DNA from: Prochlorococcus sp. MIT 1307
GTDB lineage: Bacteria > Cyanobacteriota > Cyanobacteriia > PCC-6307 > Cyanobiaceae
Reading direction: 5' to 3'
Length of the DNA stretch: 64,000 nucleotides
Assembly: GCF_034092395.1 (NCBI RefSeq)
Contig: NZ_CP139301.1
Span: forward strand, 930,001 to 994,000
The notes beneath the pieces are model-generated. The model ran no database searches, was not told where the DNA came from, and saw nothing but the letters and a program-made list of their open reading frames with translations. Positions 19,809-29,192 of the stretch are shown here, in pieces; the stretch's first letter is position 1, and each line of letters starts with the position of its first letter. The position numbers and the translations under genes were made by a program.

Positions 19809-20387
19809 GCTAAAGATAATCTTTAAAGCAAAGGTATTTGATAGTCATGTTTTTATGATAAACATCACAACTAATCAACTTCATGGATACAAAGTATTGC
19901 TATCAATCTAATTCAATTGTTTTTAATATTTAAATCCATAGAAACTTTTTTTTCGTTTCACCTCAAGTTAGGACTTGTCTCAATATTTTCAACAAAAAGC
20001 TAGGTTCTGCAAATTCATCTTCAGGGAAAATTAAGTATCAAGAAAATTTTTTGGCGTCTAATTTTTTAGATTCACTCTTTGAAGAAGATTCTCTATAGAT
20101 TAATACACAACTTAAGGCCCAATTATCTGTCTAATCTTAAAATCCGCGATTTTTGCTTTACCCTCAAGTAGTCTGAATATCAATATTGAACACAATTTGC
20201 CAAAACAATGCAAATTGTTAGTAAACCACTATTCAAAAAAGAAGTCTGCATACTCATGGCTATAAAGAAAGAACTATAGAAGTAATAATATTGATACTAT
20301 CGATGCTTGGCTTAATTTCCATCCCCTTCAGGCTAATAAAACGACATTGGCCCTAGCAAGCTCACTAATGAAAAAAACTCAATCAAA
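19809..20387. other. A+T-rich space upstream of pucC-like gene
   Basis: 579 bp with no supported gene. The longest start-to-stop frame I see on the plus strand is about 23 codons (near 20209-20280). T-rich and A-rich runs are frequent. It probably carries the promoter of the PucC-family gene. Confidence 0.5.
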
Positions 20388-21788
20388 ATGAGATTTCTTT
20401 TAAATCGCGATAACAAATTACCCCTCCTAACCTTGCTTAGGTTGAGCTTATTTCAGGCCTGTTTAGGTTGCCTGGCGGTGATCTTTGCGGGAATGCTTAA
20501 TCGAATAATGATTTCAGAACTTGCATTTCCAGCAATCCTGGTTGGCGGAGGGTTGGCATTCGAGCAATTAATGGCTCCATCCAGAGTTCTTTTTGGGAAC
20601 ATCTCAGACAGCTGGCCCATTCGTGGCAGGAAGAGAACTCCTTACATTTGGCTTGGTGCAGCTGGTTTTTGTTCGATGGCTGTTCTCTCTATTCCTCTCA
20701 TTTTCATTACAGAAGAAGCTTTAAGGCAAGGGAGTTTGATGCCTATTGCTCTTTGCTCAGTAGCTCTCTGCATTCTTTTTTCTCTTTATGGCTTAGCCGT
20801 TTCTATGGCTACCACTCCATACCTCGCCCTTGTCATTGATTTGACTAATGAGCAAGAGCGACCAAAAGCAATCGGGATTATTTGGTGCATGCTCACAATC
20901 GGAATAATAGTTGGGGCAATTGCAATTGCAATTACCACTAAAGGATTAGATGGGGTAAGTGATGTGGAGTTACTAGAACCAGCACTGCAGAAGTTTATGA
21001 TACGGGTGAGTGCAATAGTCTTAGCAATCTCAATATTTGCCTGCTGGGGGATAGAGCCAAAAAACAAAAAGATAGGTACAGGTAAGACAAAGCAAACAAA
21101 GGAGATAGGACTAAAGGAAGCGTGGTCATTAATCACTTCGAGTCCTCAGATAATAATCTTTTTTACCTTTCTAATTCTTTACACATTAGGACTTTTCCTT
21201 CAAGATCCAATACTGGAAAGTTATGGTGCAGAGGTTTTTAACTTACCAATTTCAAAAACGACTCTTCTCAATGCATTTTGGGGAGGAGGGACACTATTTG
21301 GCCTACTTCTTGGTGGATTATGGGTCACTCCACGCCTTGGAAAATTATCAACGGCAAGGATTGGGTGTTGGATGATTATTGTCTCTCTAGGACTTCTAAT
21401 TATTAGTGGGTCTACTCAAACTGTAAACGGACTATATGGAGTACTAGTGATCTTTGGCGTTGCGGCTGGCTTGGCAACTAATAGCGCGCTATCTCTAATG
21501 TTAGATCTAACACTTCCAGAAGTTGCAGGGACTTTTGTAGGTGTTTGGGGACTGGCACAAGCACTGTCTAGAGCAATGGGGAAAGTATTCGGAGGAGGTC
21601 TTCTAGATATCGGAAGAGCAATAACGGCGCCAGAGAATACATACATGGCATTTGCATTTGTTTTCTTGTTAGAAATAATTGTCATGGTTCTTGCTATATT
21701 GGTACTTGAAAAGGTAAGTGTTAAGCGTTTTAGAGAAGAGACTTCTACAAAGATGGAGACTTTTATGATGGCTGAATTAGACGCATAA
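20388..21788 (+). CDS. PucC/BCH-family major facilitator transporter
   Basis: A 466-residue polytopic membrane protein of the BCH1/PucC (LhaA) branch of the major facilitator superfamily, with about twelve hydrophobic helices. The N-terminal pattern MRFLLNRDNKLPLLTLLRLS, MLNRIMISEL and RVLFGNISDSWPIRGRKRTP is family-specific. Purple-bacterial members assist assembly of light-harvesting complexes, and cyanobacterial members are thought to handle chlorophyll or its delivery. Its position 108 bp before the phycoerythrin linker suggests co-inheritance with light harvesting, but a direct role in phycoerythrin is not shown. Confidence 0.88.
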   Translation: MRFLLNRDNKLPLLTLLRLSLFQACLGCLAVIFAGMLNRIMISELAFPAILVGGGLAFEQLMAPSRVLFGNISDSWPIRGRKRTPYIWLGAAGFCSMAVLSIPLIFITEEALRQGSLMPIALCSVALCILFSLYGLAVSMATTPYLALVIDLTNEQERPKAIGIIWCMLTIGIIVGAIAIAITTKGLDGVSDVELLEPALQKFMIRVSAIVLAISIFACWGIEPKNKKIGTGKTKQTKEIGLKEAWSLITSSPQIIIFFTFLILYTLGLFLQDPILESYGAEVFNLPISKTTLLNAFWGGGTLFGLLLGGLWVTPRLGKLSTARIGCWMIIVSLGLLIISGSTQTVNGLYGVLVIFGVAAGLATNSALSLMLDLTLPEVAGTFVGVWGLAQALSRAMGKVFGGGLLDIGRAITAPENTYMAFAFVFLLEIIVMVLAILVLEKVSVKRFREETSTKMETFMMAELDA

Positions 21789-21896
21789 ATAAATTACAAA
21801 ACATATTAAACTGTATCCTCTTTAATTAAATTTGTTTATTGAGATAGAATTAATTTCAAAATCGTTCAATTTAAATTTCTCTCTAGAGGATTCTGA

Positions 21897-22850
21897 ATGT
21901 CTTCTATTCCAGTTGATGCCCTTGCCTTCGGCGGCCAAAGCTTGACAGAGCAACCCATTACCTATGACAAAACTAGAATTTCAGGGAGTACACAAGTTAG
22001 TTATATCCTCCATTCCAAAGGAGGTTGCATGCCAGGACAGCAAGAACTGTTTATGACCAATTCAAGAACCAGTCCTGGCATTGGAGACAAGGTTAGCGAC
22101 AATAAAGTCATGAGAGCATTTAGGCGTGAAAGATATTTAGAGGGTCAAGTTCCAATGCGAACTAAATTCCCAAAAACTGCAAGAGATTCCTTTACTTATG
22201 ATGAATATGTACCTAATGATGATGAATCACTAAACCTGGCTATTAAGTCTTCTTACCGCCAGGTCTTTGGTAACTTCCACCTGATGGAAAGTGAGCGGCC
22301 AATAGAATTAGAAAGGAGGCTTAGGAATGGGGATCTAGTTATTCGAGAGTTCATCAGATTACTTTCAAAGTCAGAATTTTATAAAGCTCATTATTTGGAA
22401 AATGTGTCTCAACAAAGGTGCATTGAACTAAACTTTAAACATCTCTTAGGCAGACCACCATTACACCAACAAGAGGTAATTGAAAGTATAGAAGTGATGT
22501 CAGAAGAAGGCTTTGATAGCCATGTTGACAAGCTAATAGATTCAATTGAATATCAGGAAGCCTTTGGCCCATTTATTGTTCCATATCAACGTTGCTGGAA
22601 TTCACCAAGTGGTGCCAGAACATCAAGCTTCATTAATACTTATTATCTAACACAAAGTTTCGCGACTAGCGACAATGCACTTCATAAGCGAAAAACACTT
22701 TCAAGCGAAAAAAGTGGAGTAAGTCAATTAGTTCACAGTTTAACAAATAAAAGCCCATATGAAATTATTTTTCCCAAGCATGCTGAATACCTATCAACAA
22801 AGAAGAAAGAATCAGACACAGTACTAATCAATGAATCATTCCCAAGTTAG
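21897..22850 (+). CDS. ppeC: Phycoerythrin-associated linker polypeptide
   Basis: A 317-residue linker with one PBS-linker domain (PF00427-type, about residues 68-200, with SYRQVFGNFHLMESERPIEL, GDLVIREFIRLLSKSEFY and NFKHLLGRPPLHQQEV). The N-terminal extension contains a lone cysteine (about C44, in SKGGCMPGQQ), roughly where marine Synechococcus gamma-type PE linkers carry a bilin; chromophore attachment here is inference. Since the window holds no allophycocyanin or phycocyanin genes, the linker may organise or anchor free phycoerythrin rather than rods. GAGGA lies just upstream of the start. It leads the ppeC-unknown-cpeS-cpeT run. Confidence 0.88.
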   Translation: MSSIPVDALAFGGQSLTEQPITYDKTRISGSTQVSYILHSKGGCMPGQQELFMTNSRTSPGIGDKVSDNKVMRAFRRERYLEGQVPMRTKFPKTARDSFTYDEYVPNDDESLNLAIKSSYRQVFGNFHLMESERPIELERRLRNGDLVIREFIRLLSKSEFYKAHYLENVSQQRCIELNFKHLLGRPPLHQQEVIESIEVMSEEGFDSHVDKLIDSIEYQEAFGPFIVPYQRCWNSPSGARTSSFINTYYLTQSFATSDNALHKRKTLSSEKSGVSQLVHSLTNKSPYEIIFPKHAEYLSTKKKESDTVLINESFPS

Positions 22851-22899
22851 ATATCTTGGATTAACCAATCTAAATTATCCATCACAACAGATCAAATTC

Positions 22900-23088
22900 A
22901 TGTCAATACTTCACCCACCATCTGATGAAAGACCTGGCGATCAATCTTCAAAAACGCCCTCAGGCAAGGAGATTCCAACTGCAATGTCAATGATGGTTGA
23001 TTCAATGGTCAGAATGATCCAAAAAGCAAATAAGAATACTTCAAATCTAGATAGTGAAGAAGCCAAGGACAGTTTTGATGACAATTGA
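22900..23088 (+). CDS. Small unknown protein inside the phycoerythrin operon
   Basis: A 62-residue ORF starting MSILHPPSDERPGDQSSK. It is hydrophilic and Ser/Pro-rich at first, then has a Met-rich, probably helical stretch (TAMSMMVDSMVRMIQKANK) and an acidic end. The cpeS ATG lies inside its last codons (overlap 23078-23088), which suggests translational coupling. A longer frame from 22831 would overlap ppeC. I recognise no family. Its place between linker and lyase genes points to a phycoerythrin-related job, which is inference. Confidence 0.62.
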   Translation: MSILHPPSDERPGDQSSKTPSGKEIPTAMSMMVDSMVRMIQKANKNTSNLDSEEAKDSFDDN

Positions 23089-23611
23089 GCAGTTTGTTGC
23101 TCGAAGCGAAGGAGAATGGAGATCTATGAGGAGTGGGCACTCACTTGCTTTTCAGCAATTCGAGCAAATCCTCAGTACCATCACAGTCAAAATATTAGGA
23201 GGCAATGACCCAAGAGTTATAGATCTACTAAGCTCAAGTCCTGAAAATAGAGCAAAGTACACAACACCATTCTTGATTCAATGGGAAGCAGAAAGTGACT
23301 GGTCTAAAGAGATTAGTAAAGAGAATAGCTCAGGCTCTAGCATATTGATTCCAATCCCAAAAACAAAATCTAGTGGTTTGCTTATAAGAAGTATTGGTTA
23401 TACAGAGGCTATTCCATTAATATCAACATACTGCTTCTTAAGTGATGGTACATTCAAGCTAAAGAGTAAATACGAGAAAACGACTACTGAAGAACGTATC
23501 TGGCACCTCTCAGAGAATGTCCGCTGTCGGTCATCGGTGGTCTACACAACAAAAACATCAGGGATATTGCAAACTTCCTTTGCCTCAGAAATCAAGCATC
23601 TCAAGCCTTAA
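23078..23611 (+). CDS. cpeS: Phycoerythrobilin lyase CpeS
   Basis: CpcS/CpeS-type bilin lyase; family members attach phycoerythrobilin to the Cys-82 site of the phycoerythrin beta subunit. I take the start at the ATG giving MTIEQFVARSEGEWRSMRSG, which matches the normal start of the family (a short N terminus before the xGxWxSxRS motif), giving 177 residues. A longer frame from 23054 lies inside the preceding ORF. Conserved parts include SGHSLAFQQFEQ, IQWEAESDW and LSENVRCRSSVV. cpeT follows after 21 bp. Confidence 0.93.
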   Translation: MTIEQFVARSEGEWRSMRSGHSLAFQQFEQILSTITVKILGGNDPRVIDLLSSSPENRAKYTTPFLIQWEAESDWSKEISKENSSGSSILIPIPKTKSSGLLIRSIGYTEAIPLISTYCFLSDGTFKLKSKYEKTTTEERIWHLSENVRCRSSVVYTTKTSGILQTSFASEIKHLKP

Positions 23612-23632
23612 AGAATCAATAAAAAAGTAAAG

Positions 23633-24244
23633 ATGATAAGAACTAAAAGTCCACTGCTGCAATTCGCCGAAAACCTCTCAGGCAAGTATTCAAATGTTGA
23701 GCAAGCTCAAAAAAATCCCAGGGATTTTGCTCATATTAATATTTACTTTTTACCAATAGAGTGGTCAATTTTACAAGGAGCATGGTTCTACTCGGAACAA
23801 AGCTATGACTACGCACCTTGGTCACCTTATAGGCAAGGCATACATCAAATTCTAAGTATAGATAATATTTTTATAGTTGAAAACTATTCACTAAATTCGC
23901 CTGAAAAGTTTGCTGGTAGTGGCTTTATGCCAGATCTACTAAAAGACATACGAGAAAATTCTTTTCGTAAAAGAGATGGTTGTGCCATGCATTTCACTCA
24001 AGTCAGTTCAGATATTTATTTAGGAAAGGTTGAGCCTGGGCAAAGGTGTCTAATTCAGAAAGGAGACAGAATGTCCTATCTAGTTAGCAATATTGAATTA
24101 AGAAAAGATAAATGGCTAAGCTTAGATGAAGGGTTTGACCTTAATACAAATAAGAAGATCTGGGGTGCTGAACATGGCTATTTAAAATTCAAAAAAATCC
24201 AAAACTTCAAAAATCTCTTTGTTGATCAATGGCTAGAATTATGA
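23633..24244 (+). CDS. cpeT: Bilin lyase CpeT
   Basis: CpcT/CpeT-family chromophore lyase; relatives attach bilin to the Cys-165 site of phycoerythrin or phycocyanin beta subunits. The 203-residue protein shows the family features NLSGKYSNVEQAQKNP, WSILQGAWFYSEQSYDYAPW, PYRQGIHQI, and a Cys-containing DGCAMHFT. It is the last gene of the rightward run; cpeY converges on it with 17 bp between the stop codons. Confidence 0.93.
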   Translation: MIRTKSPLLQFAENLSGKYSNVEQAQKNPRDFAHINIYFLPIEWSILQGAWFYSEQSYDYAPWSPYRQGIHQILSIDNIFIVENYSLNSPEKFAGSGFMPDLLKDIRENSFRKRDGCAMHFTQVSSDIYLGKVEPGQRCLIQKGDRMSYLVSNIELRKDKWLSLDEGFDLNTNKKIWGAEHGYLKFKKIQNFKNLFVDQWLEL

Positions 24245-24261
24245 AGATTTTAGTGACTTAT

Positions 24262-25611
24262 TCATCCTAAAGATAAATTTTCAGAAGAATACTTACTACT
24301 AATCTCTTCGGCTTTTAGCTTGATAAATCGATTACTATCGTTCCTACTTATTAATATTTGATCTTTGATCTTTTGGTCTATTCCTGTCACAGGATATTTT
24401 TGAATTGCCATCAGGGCTGCATAACGTGACACCCAAAAAGGCGTAATTGACGCATCCAACCAACTTACAGTGTGTTTTACAGCAATAGATGGGAATAATT
24501 TTGCCAAGGTTAATATTGCAGCTGGCTTGAATTTCATAAAGTCAGGCCAATTCTGTCCCAGACAAAACAATGTAATTTCTTTAATTTCTATGAGGGCAAG
24601 ATGGTTCCATCCTTTAAGGGACCTGAAAAGAATCATTAAAAAGTAAAGAGCACCATAGTCCCTTTTCATTCTACTTATATGTCTGGATAAAATTGGCCAC
24701 AGGTTATTAGGATCTTTTTGTAAAAGTACTTTTAAAGCAAGGTATGACCTTTTATAGTCAGTATTTAGGAGTTCCAATACAAGAAGCTCTTCATCGTAAA
24801 ATATTTCACAATTATTGGGAAGGTCGAAATAATTAGGGTCATCCAAAATCAAGGAGTCAATTGTATTCAGTAAATCAATTCCATTAGTGTTTTCAATATT
24901 CTTTGGCCAAAGAAGGTTCACAGCTCGAACTCTAAATGAAGGAGCAACTGGGGTTTTTAAAATATATGGCAATAACTGAATATCTCCAAAATCAATGATG
25001 TCATTAACAGCACATTGTCTATCATTCTGATTTGGCAAAGATAAGAGTTTAATCAGTTCTTCAACTTGATTAGATGCTCCAGATAATCTTTTAACTGCTG
25101 CTATAGAAGCTCCTAGAATTCCAGGCGATACACAAGAGCCTTTTAAGAAAAGTTCTATGCGTGGTAATTGTGAAACTGCACCTAAATTTCCGAGAGCCTG
25201 AATTAAGACTCTTCTATTCTGCTTTGAATCATCAAGCAAATCTGCCATTAATTGAATCAAGCCAGAATCATTACAATCAAGTTCTTGCAAGGCCCAAGCA
25301 GCATTCTCGACTAGGTATGGATCAGGACTCTTCAAGCATCGACCAATAGCAGGGATTGCACTTACACACTTGTGACGAGCTAAAACCTCAATAGCTTTTC
25401 TTCTGGCAATAACAACACAATGCGCTTCAGATTCAGATTCAACTAATTTTAAAAGTACTTTTTGGGTATCAGGGCCTGGATACTTAAACAAATGAAAGGC
25501 TGCTTTATAGTAATCACTAGATCGTGTAAGTTCATCAGTGCGCTTAGAGAGAATATTGAAGGCCTCTTCTTTGCTCAATATTGGAAGGTTATCAAAAGGA
25601 TTTTTTTTCAC
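24262..25611 (-). CDS. cpeY: Phycoerythrobilin lyase subunit CpeY
   Basis: A 449-residue alpha-solenoid protein of HEAT/PBS-lyase repeats, mostly between residues 45 and 240 (for example HKCVSAIPAIGRCLKSPDPY, LVENAAWALQELDCND, RRVLIQALGNLGAVSQLP). Length and repeat pattern fit CpeY, which with CpeZ attaches phycoerythrobilin to the Cys-82 site of the alpha subunit in other cyanobacteria. The C-terminal half is less repeat-like and rich in Trp and aromatic residues. It is transcribed opposite to cpeS-cpeT, with 225 bp of divergent promoter space to the next gene. Confidence 0.87.
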   Translation of the reverse strand: MKKNPFDNLPILSKEEAFNILSKRTDELTRSSDYYKAAFHLFKYPGPDTQKVLLKLVESESEAHCVVIARRKAIEVLARHKCVSAIPAIGRCLKSPDPYLVENAAWALQELDCNDSGLIQLMADLLDDSKQNRRVLIQALGNLGAVSQLPRIELFLKGSCVSPGILGASIAAVKRLSGASNQVEELIKLLSLPNQNDRQCAVNDIIDFGDIQLLPYILKTPVAPSFRVRAVNLLWPKNIENTNGIDLLNTIDSLILDDPNYFDLPNNCEIFYDEELLVLELLNTDYKRSYLALKVLLQKDPNNLWPILSRHISRMKRDYGALYFLMILFRSLKGWNHLALIEIKEITLFCLGQNWPDFMKFKPAAILTLAKLFPSIAVKHTVSWLDASITPFWVSRYAALMAIQKYPVTGIDQKIKDQILISRNDSNRFIKLKAEEISSKYSSENLSLG

Positions 25612-25836
25612 TCTTTGAAGAAATAGTCAGCTTATCAGAAATATAACTGATCTAAATTAATCATATTATAGCGCATAAATAAAACATATGGAAAATAATT
25701 TTTGTACTATTAATATTGGAAGTAAAAAATAAGCAAAAACTCTTTTATAGTTGTTTTAAATTATCAGTATTCTATTTACCTTAGCCAGACTCTTATCTAG
25801 GTTTTAGACAACTGATAAAAGCCTGCTCCTATTAAA

Positions 25837-26730
25837 TTGTCAAAAAAAACTCACTTCCAACAATCGTCAGAGGAAATAGTTCTTGGAGAAGATGAAGCTT
25901 CGAAGCTAGCTGATGAGCTCAAGTCAGAACTTCAAAGAGGCAGCATCCCAACAGCAGATGAAAAAAGAATACAACTAATAATTGCAGGCCTTGGCGATCG
26001 TAGAGGGCTGCTAAGACGAACATTTGCTGAAAGTCTTGGGGCTATAGGTAAATCAACTGTTCCAGCACTGCGTAAAGCTCTAATTCAACATTCCAACGTC
26101 ACCGTGCGACGAGCAGCGGCAAAAGCTCTCAAATTAGTAGGAGACCCAAGTGCTCTCCCAGACCTTCTACTAGCACTAATAAATGATAAAGACCCTGTTG
26201 TACAAGGCTCATCTGTTGCCGCAATGGCAATATTTGGTGAAAGTGCTGTCGAATATTTACTGGCAGTGCTGGTTAACTCAAATAGCACCACAACTCAATG
26301 CGGTCTAGCTTCCTGGGGGCTCTCATTTATTGGAGCAGAAGCGCCGAAAGCCCTTCGAAAAGCTGCACAATCTAAAAATGCAGTTGTAAAAGCTGCGGCG
26401 ATCTCAGCACTTGGAGAACAAATTCAATTATTAGGAGATAAATCGGCAAAAAATTTAGTCGTAAATGCTTTAGAAGATCCTGCAATTGAAGTGAGAGCAG
26501 CTGCTACAACTTTGATGGGAAAGCTTGATGATCCACTCTGGGCAAGACCTTTACTAATAAAAAGGCTTGCAGACCCAAATCCTGGTGTTAGAAAAAATGC
26601 GGCATTGTCCTTGATGAAGCTAAAGGCAAGTGATGCAATCAATGAACTAAAGAAGATTTATCGAACTGAAAAAGATGCTGAAGTCTCTCCAGTCCTAAAG
26701 TTAGTAATCAATAATTTAAGCAAAGGCTAG
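25837..26730 (+). CDS. HEAT-repeat bilin lyase, CpeF/MpeV-like
   Basis: A 297-residue protein built almost wholly of HEAT/PBS-lyase repeats (GLLRRTFAESLGAIGKSTVP, NVTVRRAAAKALKLVGDPSA, DPVVQGSSVAAMAIFGESA, AIEVRAAATTLMGKLDDPLW, NPGVRKNAALSLMKLKASDA). Length and lyase-cluster position fit the CpeF/MpeV/MpeU group; CpeF handles the doubly linked bilin at Cys-50/61 of phycoerythrin beta in other species. Whether it is CpeF, MpeV or MpeU cannot be decided by eye. The start is a TTG at 25837. It converges with cpeZ (15 bp between stop codons). Confidence 0.78.
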   Translation: MSKKTHFQQSSEEIVLGEDEASKLADELKSELQRGSIPTADEKRIQLIIAGLGDRRGLLRRTFAESLGAIGKSTVPALRKALIQHSNVTVRRAAAKALKLVGDPSALPDLLLALINDKDPVVQGSSVAAMAIFGESAVEYLLAVLVNSNSTTTQCGLASWGLSFIGAEAPKALRKAAQSKNAVVKAAAISALGEQIQLLGDKSAKNLVVNALEDPAIEVRAAATTLMGKLDDPLWARPLLIKRLADPNPGVRKNAALSLMKLKASDAINELKKIYRTEKDAEVSPVLKLVINNLSKG

Positions 26731-26745
26731 ACTAATAAATATCAA

Positions 26746-27381
26746 TTAGTTATTCTTAGGGTATAGATATTTAATATAAGAGTCTAATGAATAAATAGCG
26801 CTTTCTTGGACAAGCTTATCTATTGATGAATTCGCCGACAAAGCCTTCAAGCAATCTACTGAAGAAGGATCGTCTATCTCTCCAATTGCAGTAACCGAAG
26901 CTTTAGCGAGTAAAACATTTTCTTGTTTAGCAATCTCAATAAGTTTAGGCAAACCTTGCTTGCCTAACTGCCTTAGAAGTGAAACAACTGACAAATTAAT
27001 TTGAGGGTTATCATCTTTTATTGAAAGGTCTATCACCTTTATCAAAGGTTCAGGGATTGATTTATATGTTTCAATCGCAGCTATTTTGACAAAAACTTTT
27101 AAGCAACTTGTCCGAACTGAAATATCCTCACTAGAAAAGAAAATCCGAACAACAGGCAACAAAGCAATATCACCAAAGCCCCCCAAGGCCTTAACTGACT
27201 TCCTCCTAAGCTCTACGTCTTTTGTATTTAAATTGCCAATTAGCCTTTCAATTGAAGCCTTTGGCCAATAAGTAGCCATATCAACATAAGCTCTCTTATT
27301 AATATTGGGGTTAGGGTGAGCCAAGTCTTCAAATAAATCATCTAAAGAAGGCTTGTTCCTCTTTGAAGAGTAAGTGCTCAC
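26746..27381 (-). CDS. cpeZ: Phycoerythrobilin lyase/chaperone CpeZ
   Basis: A 211-residue HEAT-repeat protein starting MSTYSSKRNKPSLDDLFEDL, with repeats such as DVELRRKSVKALGGFGDIAL, DISVRTSCLKVFVKIAAIE and NVLLAKASVTAIGEIDDPSS. Length and location next to cpeA fit CpeZ, which acts with CpeY and CpeF as a lyase partner or chaperone in phycoerythrin bilin attachment. It lies 142 bp downstream of cpeA on the same strand, so cpeB-cpeA-cpeZ may be one transcript. Confidence 0.87.
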   Translation of the reverse strand: MSTYSSKRNKPSLDDLFEDLAHPNPNINKRAYVDMATYWPKASIERLIGNLNTKDVELRRKSVKALGGFGDIALLPVVRIFFSSEDISVRTSCLKVFVKIAAIETYKSIPEPLIKVIDLSIKDDNPQINLSVVSLLRQLGKQGLPKLIEIAKQENVLLAKASVTAIGEIDDPSSVDCLKALSANSSIDKLVQESAIYSLDSYIKYLYPKNN

Positions 27382-27523
27382 GTAACAAGAAATTAAATAG
27401 GAAATTAGAATACGCCTTTTGACTAAATATATTTGTGTAATTTAAATATTGATTATATCCATTGAAAATCTATTAGTTATTGATGCCAATAGGAAATAAT
27501 ATCGGAACATCAACTTAATCTTC

Positions 27524-28003
<480 letters not shown>

Positions 28004-28050
28004 CTAAAGGAAGAATAATTGGCAAGAATCAACATGATCGAATTAATCAA

Positions 28051-28620
<570 letters not shown>

Positions 28621-28754
28621 TCAGATATGTGAGTAAGTGCTTTGGATCCATAAGGAAAAGCACCATCTACCAACCTACTTCTTAGCTTTCCGTAGAAAGT
28701 TATTAATAGATTAGTCCGCAACGGTTCTTAACCGAAGATTATCGTGAAAGCCTT

Positions 28755-28804
28755 GTTCTGAATAGAGGGCAGAACTATCACAAACCAGTGAAATAGAGTT
28801 TCAC
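28755..28804. promoter_or_regulatory. Paired dyads upstream of cpeB
   Basis: Two perfect 6-bp inverted repeats lie side by side: GTTCTG-N9-CAGAAC (28755-28775) and GTGAAA-N5-TTTCAC (28788-28804). Each contains the same 7 bases AATAGAG in or at its loop (28761-28767 and 28792-28798), 31 bp apart, about three helical turns. They sit 155-205 bp upstream of the cpeB start in the otherwise gene-free 28600-28910 space. A tandem regulator site or RNA structure is possible; function is unproven. Confidence 0.4.
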
Positions 28805-28910
28805 AAGGGCTCTTAATTATCAATTCAATTTATTTGCTTTAAAAAAAAGCAAACTTCTATAAGGAAAGCTAGATTAATAAGTTAAGTCAATCTTGAAAAT
28901 AACTAGATCA

Positions 28911-29135
28911 ATGACAGAACCGAGCATTCATGAGCTTAATGAATCAATTAAATTACTTTCCAACTATCATGATAGGCTCCAGGAAGAAGTAATAAGTATT
29001 ACAAAGAAGCTGCAAATGCCACAAGCCAAGATAACTACAACTCTAAATAAAAATTCAGAGTTAAGCAATATAAAACAAGTAATAATTAATCTTGTAGAAC
29101 AGCGTGACAAGAAACTAAATCAAACCCAAGAATAA
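28911..29135 (+). CDS. Small conserved-looking hypothetical protein
   Basis: A 74-residue ORF, MTEPSIHELNESIKLLSNYH at the start, highly charged and probably helical or coiled-coil through RLQEEVISITKKLQ and IKQVIINLVEQRDKKL. I use the ATG at 28911; a TTG at 28893 would add six residues. It ends 57 bp before uvrD on the same strand. No family recognised; the coding look comes from the clean helical heptad-like pattern and its spacing. Confidence 0.62.
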   Translation: MTEPSIHELNESIKLLSNYHDRLQEEVISITKKLQMPQAKITTTLNKNSELSNIKQVIINLVEQRDKKLNQTQE

Positions 29136-29192
29136 TCAATCAAAGCAATACCCATCAATTTATAACAAACAAAATAATTTTTTTCGATCAAG

